A stretch of 64,000 bases of DNA, taken from positions 124,001-188,000 of the forward strand of contig JAPDOI010000370.1 in NCBI GenBank assembly GCA_029168955.1. Direction: 5' to 3'. The notes beneath the pieces are model-generated. The model worked only from the letters and a program-made list of their open reading frames with translations, did no database searches and was not told where the DNA came from. The position numbers and the translations under genes are program-made. This DNA is from Aplectana chamaeleonis. Its lineage: Eukaryota; Nematoda; Chromadorea; Rhabditida; Cosmocercidae. Below, one piece after another: positions 59,501-64,000 of the stretch. Each line of letters begins with the position of its first letter. Positions within the stretch are counted from its first letter, which is position 1.

Positions 59501-60996
59501 TTGAACCACTCCAACTTCAGAACCATATGTTTTTGACGCGCAAAACTTCACCGACGTGGTCCACCGGGCTCATTCATGAAAATGAGCATGAAAAATGGAA
59601 ATTCGTTTTCAGCGCGAACGATGCCTTTAACGACTCGTCGCGCCCAACAATTCTCGGGGCTTTCGGGCATCATATTTGTGCATTAAATCGTTGACTCTCA
59701 AGTCATCAAACAGTTTTCCAGGTTTTGTAGTATTTCTTGCTCACTTCTCACAGCAACGTGTGGATCTGGAGATACTATAGGATTGAAGATGTTCACCGGA
59801 CTAATGTTTGAAAGCGATTGAACATTACTTTTGTCGGGAGGAGTACATGGTTTCAGCTCTATTCATTGTTCCGAAATTTTTAGACGCAAGATCTCCAGTG
59901 ATTTTTCTAACTTCAAAGGTTTTTGGAGAGCTGCACTCGAGCTGCCGTTTTTCCTGAATCCAAGCTTTCGAGGCTCTGTATTTCATCCTGTTCTGAAAAG
60001 CTGAAGAGGGGCTCAGCTAGAGGAATGAGCTCAGATGAAGGGAGGGGTTCCAATTTGTAACCGAAACATGTCGAGAATCATAATGGGCAAGCAAAGTTTT
60101 TTCAGCGTGTAAGTACCTATCGTATGTAACGTTGTGTTTGAAGAAGTTAACACTACATGATCGAGAATCTTTTTTCCGAGGTGGACCTTATTGATTTTTG
60201 TACAAACTAGACCATCAGTGCGAAGCACCTTTAGTGAAGGAAAGGAATTCTAGTTTTCTCGTGGTTTTCGATCTCTACTGAAAGAGATTCGGTTAGAGGT
60301 GGTTAGATGGTTCAACTGGAAGGAGAGATTCAATCGCGAGAATTACGGTATTAACTCTTAGCAGAATGTTCATATTTTAATCTTATTTCCGAATCTTTTG
60401 TCGGGATGCTTGATCTTGTCTTCTTAACAGTTTAATAATTTGTTCAAAAATGTTAGGCGCGAAGCTGTCCTCCTAGTTTGTATGGATGTTGGCTAGAAAG
60501 GCATATGTTTCTAGTACTTACATATGCACCTTCAAATGCATATAAGTAATACACGTTTCAGTCGCAGTTGTTCATGGCTGCGTTGGAAAACCCGGATTTG
60601 GATGCTGGAGATCTAGTCAATCAAGCCTGTGATTACCTGAGTCAGGGCGTAGGTGAGTTCATTCTGAGTTCAGCGGGTCACTGCCGACATCTTGTTCAGA
60701 CCATAATAGTTCTCGTTTTAGAATTCGAAAACAAGGAGAGCTTGCGGAAGAGTATTCAACTGGCGCGATCTCGTGTCGGCAAACCTCGTAAGCCCCGGAC
60801 AAGGCCAATGAATCCACAAAAGCGAAAGTTGATGATGTTTGATGGACTCGATGTGAGTGTGCAAACTGAACCCATTCCTGTACATCGATCCCAAAAAACA
60901 AAACTGGCAGCTTCGCAGCTGTGGACCATTTGCCCCGACTCATTTTCGTTTGCTGGATGTCCGGGCGTTCGGGGCTGTCATGAATTCTTGACGTAA
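53475..60996 (+). CDS. FLYWCH zinc-finger DNA-binding protein (PEB-1/FLH-like), five exons
   Basis: The exons are 53475-53594, 55356-55457, 55679-55855, 60562-60652 and 60722-60996. All donors are GT and all acceptors AG; phases are 0, 0, 0 and 1, giving 254 residues. Residues 1-40 are Ser-rich and end in KDKKK. The FLYWCH domain spans about 53-121: [21 protein letters not shown] (Cys86), WCKCRAE (Cys99 or Cys101) and KGEHNHP (His118 and His120), the expected C2H2 ligands. Next come a helical segment ([19 protein letters not shown]) and a basic stretch at about 179-199 ([15 protein letters not shown]), a likely nuclear signal. In C. elegans such proteins are nuclear DNA-binding regulators; the role here is inferred. 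The last exon may contain another donor (GATGTGAGTG, about 60852), so the C-terminus is less certain. Introns 1 and 3 are filled with repeats. Confidence 0.8.
53595..55355 (+). other. FLYWCH gene intron 1 with inverted repeats
   Basis: This 1.76-kb intron contains an inverted repeat at 54231-54365 built on GTCCGCAA and CTGTTGCATCACGC. Possible outer ends TGACAAATTG (54068) and CAATTTGTCA (about 54420) surround it. A smaller pair is AAAACACTAGCGC (54851-54863) with GCGCTAGCGTTTT (54902-54914). Frames at 54999-55350 are not convincing exons. Confidence 0.5.
54231..54365. repeat. Inverted repeat within FLYWCH intron 1
   Basis: GTCCGCAACTTCTGTTGCAT plus CACGC (54231-54255) pairs with GCGTGATGCAACAG and TTGCGGAC (54332-54365), with a small bulge in the right arm. 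Probably a MITE of about 135-360 bp. Confidence 0.55.
55356..55457 (+). CDS. FLYWCH gene exon 2 (first half of the FLYWCH domain)
   Basis: The acceptor is TGATTTAG and the donor CAG|GTAAAT; phase 0 at both ends. It encodes [20 protein letters not shown] and [14 protein letters not shown], which carry the F...GY.KL...GY.Y pattern of FLYWCH. Confidence 0.8.
55679..55855 (+). CDS. FLYWCH gene exon 3 (zinc-ligand half of the FLYWCH domain)
   Basis: The acceptor is AACTACAG and the donor AAG|GTATGT; phase 0. It encodes [20 protein letters not shown] and [10 protein letters not shown]. The Cys and His ligands are complete. Confidence 0.85.
57099..57334. mobile_element. 236-bp MITE with more than 70-bp TIRs and TA flanks
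   Basis: The ends are CCCTCTGGTTCCGGGCCTGA and TCAGGCCCGGAACCAGAGGG. The arms continue through TTGCGGACTTGCGTCGTGGG and CGACGCATCGCTTTCGTACG with few mismatches. TA lies at 57097-57098 and 57335-57336. Arm identity is high, implying a young insertion or gene conversion. Confidence 0.85.
57533..57673. mobile_element. Palindromic MITE, relative of 17971-18107
   Basis: ATGGATCCTTATGAGGCTTT and GCGTTCCC pair with GAACGCAAAGCCTGAT and TAGGATCCAT. The inner GCGCAAACACGGTGC and GGCTCGGAGTTTCCGCCCA are diverged arms of the same core as at 18010. It ends next to the TTAA element at 57674. Confidence 0.7.
57674..58282. mobile_element. TTAA-flanked TIR element, first of a second tandem pair
   Basis: TTAA lies at 57674-57677 and 58279-58282. 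The ends are AGGCATCGTACACGATGAAA and TTTCATCGTGTACGATGCCT, near-perfect inverses. The apparent ORF at 57754-58155 has no domain. The right TTAA is shared with the next element. Confidence 0.8.
58279..58771. mobile_element. TTAA-flanked TIR element, second of a tandem pair
   Basis: The left end is TTAAAGGCACAGTACACC. The right end is GGTGTCCTGTGCCTCTAA, with TTAA decayed to CTAA. It shares CCAAGTGCGAGATCTCAATTC and the doubled CACCACAGGCCCGACCC with 13310-13929, and its ends with 33515-33996. Non-coding. Confidence 0.7.
59068..59630. mobile_element. TTAA-flanked TIR element (GGCACCGTACGCGC type)
   Basis: TTAA lies at 59068-59071 and 59627-59630. The ends CGGCACCGTACGCGC and GCGCGAACGATGCCT are imperfect inverses. 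The interior has no recognisable gene. Confidence 0.65.
60562..60652 (+). CDS. FLYWCH gene exon 4
   Basis: The acceptor is CGTTTCAG and the donor TAG|GTGAGT. It is phase 0 at the start and leaves one base (G) that joins AA of the next exon to make Glu. It encodes [20 protein letters not shown] and [10 protein letters not shown], predicted helical. Confidence 0.8.
60722..60996 (+). CDS. FLYWCH gene exon 5 (C-terminus)
   Basis: It follows a 69-nt intron with acceptor CGTTTTAG. It encodes [16 protein letters not shown], the basic block [17 protein letters not shown], and a tail ending GCHEFLT with TAA at 60994-60996. The internal GATGTGAGTG near 60852 could act as a donor, so the last 45-50 residues are less certain. 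No AATAAA was found close downstream. Confidence 0.7.
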
Positions 60997-61151
60997 TTGC
61001 AGATGCCGATTTGTTGCCACTTTTTTCGTTGAAGTGAAACTTGAGTATATTTGTCCAGAAGCTGTCTCAAAAGACGCAAAAGTTCAGCTTCACTTCAAAT
61101 GGGCTTAAATTATGCTTCCGAGAAAATAGGGGGAATACGTATGTAGTTTGG
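60997..61151 (+). other. Probable 3' UTR of the FLYWCH gene
   Basis: AT-rich sequence after the stop. No clear AATAAA signal. The sequence is bounded by the MITE at 61152. Confidence 0.35.
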
Positions 61152-61299
61152 GTACTGATTTAGATCTCTTGATGGGAGTAGCCTATCCGCCCGTTTTTTC
61201 GCCGCTGACCAATCACGTCCGCCTTCGCTGCTACTATGATAGGTCAGTGGCGACAAAGTGGGCGTGTAACCCCTCTAGCAAGATATCTAAATGAGAACC
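61152..61299. mobile_element. 148-bp palindromic MITE with 9-bp target duplication (MULE-like)
   Basis: GTAGTTTGG occurs at 61143-61151 and 61300-61308, a perfect 9-bp duplication as expected for Mutator-like elements. The arms share TTTAGAT, TCTTG, CGCCC and TTTTTCGCCGCTGACC (inverse GGTCAGTGGCGACAAA). Non-coding. Confidence 0.65.
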
Positions 61300-61480
61300 G
61301 TAGTTTGGAATCGATCTTGTAGCCGCGATAACTTTACAACGCGAACTTCATTAAACCTTTAATAATCGTATGATGGCACTAACACATTTGGCTAACCCTT
61401 CCATGTTTGAACGCGAGTTGAGGTAACGTCGTTCGTCTTGAATTATCAACAGGAGCTGCGGCAAAAATAAGTTCTCAGGT

Positions 61481-61920
61481 TTAAAGGCAGTGTTCACGAT
61501 AAAAAACCGCAATCTCTGATAAAGTTGCCTGTGTCTGTTTGCGTGTTTCGGAGAATGCAGAACCTGACGTCAGTGAAATGGTTTCGCACTTCAAAATCAT
61601 TAGCTAAGTGGTTTTGTTTTCTGTTTCCTGGACTGGAAACTCTTTAAGAATAAGAGGGGCTATTGTGCATGCTGGGATATTAGAACCTTTCGCGACAAAA
61701 AATATTCGAAAATTCGGTGCCTGCTTGTACGGTAAAACGGGCGCCGACAACTGTTATAGGACAGGGCGGGGTGGCCCAATGAGTCGGCTGGCCCACGAGA
61801 TTTTCACCCATTCCCAGGCCGTATTTCATCGCACTTCCGTTCTCACTTTTCTCAGAGGGACTCAAGGCTTACGTTTTTGCCAAAAAACGGGCAACTTTTT
61901 CATCGTAAACACTGCCTTCA
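61481..61920. mobile_element. TTAA-flanked TIR element (AGGCAGTGTTCACGAT type)
   Basis: The left end is TTAAAGGCAGTGTTCACGAT. The right end is ATCGTAAACACTGCCTTCA, with TTAA decayed to TTCA. It is most like the end type of 13926-14557. Frames such as 61608-62099 cross its right border and are not genes. Confidence 0.7.
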
Positions 61921-63109
61921 AAAGAATGATTCTGGACAGGGTCAAGCAGACTGTTGTTCCAGACCTCGAGAAAGCTACGTTTACCTTTCTTGTTGACCAA
62001 ATTGTTAAAAAAATACGAGAATTTTTACGTCCCTTTTGTAGGTGGAATTTCTTGTCGAAAAAATTTAGTGCCGAAATTTTTCAAAATTTTTTCTTGTAAT
62101 TCAATTTTCTTGTAATCAATGCTGTCCTACACTTTTTACAACCGATACTGACCTAATGACGCACCTCGGGGAATACTTTTCAGTTTAACCTAAAATTCAC
62201 GTCCGCCTCCGCAAATGTCCAGTTTTTCAAAAGAATTTCTCGTTATCCCCGTTGTCCAGCGGTAAGAACAGTAGCCGCGTGACTTTGAATCTACAGGGTG
62301 GCTGAAAATTGGTCGCTTTTCTCGGTTGCTTGGCAAGTGTAAACGTCACTTGTAAATCAACAAACGAATTCATTTCAAAAATCAAAAGCTTCATTTGAAC
62401 ATTGACAAGGAAGCTTAACACATAGTGGTTCATAAATTGCTGGAATGCGGCTTCAAAATTACTCGGCAAAATCTCGCAGGAATGAGTTTTTGGAGGGTAC
62501 CGCTCGCATGTGCTAGCCAGAGGAAATTCTCATCAAGGTAAGAATATTCCTATTATCCAGGAGCACCACCATCGTTATTTTCTTAATCAGATGCTTGAAA
62601 AATACTCTACTATAAATATAATGAAAGTACTAATTTATCTACTATAAATGCTGTAAAAATAAGCAGTAAGATTTACACTGCTGTAGGTCAGGTACACTGG
62701 CTTAATCGGCCGAATCCACTACTGCTGTTTTGAGAATTCAGAGGTGAGGTTGTTTTGCCCCAGAACTCGTCCGACCAGGACTCCATCTAATTTCCCATAA
62801 ATTCGATCTATCCAGGGTCAATAAAACTGTGAGGAAAATCATTCGCTACATACCTTGAATGCGTTGAAAGCAGCGCAGAAACAATCTTCAAACCAAATCA
62901 CCTTGAAAGATTGTGCGATCAGAAAAGATAATTCTCAAAGTGTTGCGCAGATATACTGAAACCGCAAGAGACAATTCAGTAATTTTTTGAGCTTGAATTA
63001 AATGCCTTGTTCTAGTGAAGCATTTGTTGGTAAACAAGTGGTAAGCACAACTTCTGGAAAAGTGCGAAAACTTTTCAGCCTTCCTGCAGATCGCAATATT
63101 CCTCAAGGA
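61921..63109. other. No recognisable gene; one tRNA-like stretch
   Basis: Around 62255-62300, TTGTCCAGCGGTAAG (A-box-like) is followed by GACTTTGAATC (a weak B-box match), suggesting a decayed SINE. Otherwise AT-rich with short ORFs. Confidence 0.35.
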
Positions 63110-63660
63110 ACCAGTCACATGAGGCGCTCATTCTAAAAAATTCCTGAGCAATGGGATTAGCGGTCCTACGAGATTTGCCTGGCTAGCAGAAACCATTCAC
63201 GGTGTCCGCCAGAACCCTTCCGGCGGTCTGCCAGGGAGCTGGCTATTAAGCAATCTCTTGGCAGAATGTTGGGTTGAGGTAGGTTCCTCACGGCAGACCA
63301 ATGAGCAGGAGATCATCTACGCAGCGATCTGAGGCCAAGCACCTACCCCTAGTCTCTCCCCACTGAGCCGTGGTGATTTTCCCTTAGCCGTCAGAAATAT
63401 GCTGGCCTCAGAAGAAAGACTTCAGGTCGTCTCCCTGGGGCCGGCATCAAAGTGCCGAGTGAGTACTCTTGTGCCTTATATACCAGTTGAGCTTACCAAT
63501 GATCAGAGTACAATGTGTTAAAACACGTAAGGAGTTCTTCACTCTCTCGAATACGAACCGTAAGACGATGCGGCTACAAGCGAATGCCACTGGACGGTTT
63601 GGCTCCAACCGCGTGCCGATTGGTGAAGAACTGCCTTTCCATGTGCTCGGTAAAGTCAAG
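63110..63660. other. No recognisable gene
   Basis: GC-richer than its left flank, with CCGCCAGAA/CCTTCCGGCGG and GCCGGCAT words. No domain in any frame. Possibly a retroelement leader, but this is unproven. Confidence 0.3.
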
Positions 63661-63662
63661 GT

Positions 63663-64000
63663 GTGATTGCCATTGCCAGCTAAATGTAGGTTATCACACA
63701 GCTTTCAGGCTACTGGCACTTCTTCGAAAGCGGTCTGACCCCACCACTATCTTAGATGCCAGGGATGAGCCTTCTATCGGCCTCTTGATTGTCATTGGCC
63801 AGCTAATTGCCAATTATCACCCATATGTTAGGCAACTGACACATATTCGCCAGCCGTCCGGGGCTGGCATTACCTGACATTACGAAAGTATGCCAACTGT
63901 CGGCCTCGTAATTGCCATTGGCCAGCTAAATGCCAGTTGTCATCCAGCTGTTGAGGAACTTGTGAATTTTCGCCAGCTGTCCTCCGCTGCCTCCATTATC
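63663..64000. repeat. About 120-bp degenerate tandem repeat running off the right edge
   Basis: ATTGCCATTGGCCAGCTAA variants occur near 63666, 63787 and 63906, spaced about 121 and 119 bp. Each is followed by ATCACNCAG/ATCATCCAG and CGCCAGC-type words. About 2.8 units are visible and the array continues beyond the window. Confidence 0.75.

Larger units (their letters stand above)
55856..60561 (+). other. FLYWCH gene intron 3, 4.7 kb, rich in MITEs
   Basis: It holds the elements at 57099-57334, 57538-57667, 57674-58282, 58279-58771 and 59068-59630, all non-coding. The stretches 55856-57098 and 59631-60561 show only short ORFs with no domain. Confidence 0.6.

Noticed and set aside
62255..62300. 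Candidate tRNA
   Set aside because: The B box is a weak match and no cloverleaf closes.

Overview
This is nuclear DNA from a nematode, most likely a strongylid parasite of the hookworm type. Three things point there: a short 69-nt intron and TTTCAG or TTTTAG splice acceptors in the one convincing host gene; an RTE-clade retrotransposon whose peptide resembles conceptual proteins I recall from Ancylostoma assemblies (memory, not a search); and a dense load of short inverted-repeat elements. No bacterial operons, rRNA genes, CRISPR arrays or canonical tRNAs were seen.

The only well-supported host gene lies at 53475-60996 (+). It encodes a FLYWCH zinc-finger protein of the C. elegans PEB-1/FLH kind, in five exons. 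All exon joins keep frame and rebuild one 254-residue protein. Its long introns (1.76 kb and 4.7 kb) hold several transposon-derived inverted repeats.

The rest is mainly mobile-element wreckage. From left to right: the 3' part of a Penelope-like element with RT and GIY-YIG domains (1-950); a palindromic element containing a dead mariner and a TTAA-type MITE (2811-4876); an almost full-length RTE retrotransposon on the minus strand, broken by in-frame stops (8904-11900); tandem TTAA-flanked elements (13310-14557); a perfect 732-bp (GT)n tract (16118-16849); a 3.2-kb fold-back element with two datable nested insertions (18756-21924); hAT-like and PIF/Harbinger-like elements (23207-25304); an 86-unit (AT)n tract (26584-26755); and several TIR elements (27046-29338).

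The right half continues in the same way: head-to-head tandem arrays (31436-32470); fold-backs and TTAA elements (32514-33996); a compound (AC)n tract with 91-bp higher-order structure (39981-40403); an inverted minisatellite (41941-42500) related to one at 12597; a second RTE fragment (42731-43120); more PIF/Harbinger-like and fold-back elements (43560-46384); a 2.4-kb TIR element (50049-52410); and a 120-bp tandem repeat running off the right edge.

The most interesting biology is how these elements interact. One family flanked by TTAA inserts into the TTTAAA at its own ends and so builds tandem chains. Symmetric fold-back arms preserve the empty sites of later insertions. Two Harbinger-like elements share one TAA. 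Many boundaries come from reading repeat arms by eye and should be checked by self-alignment.
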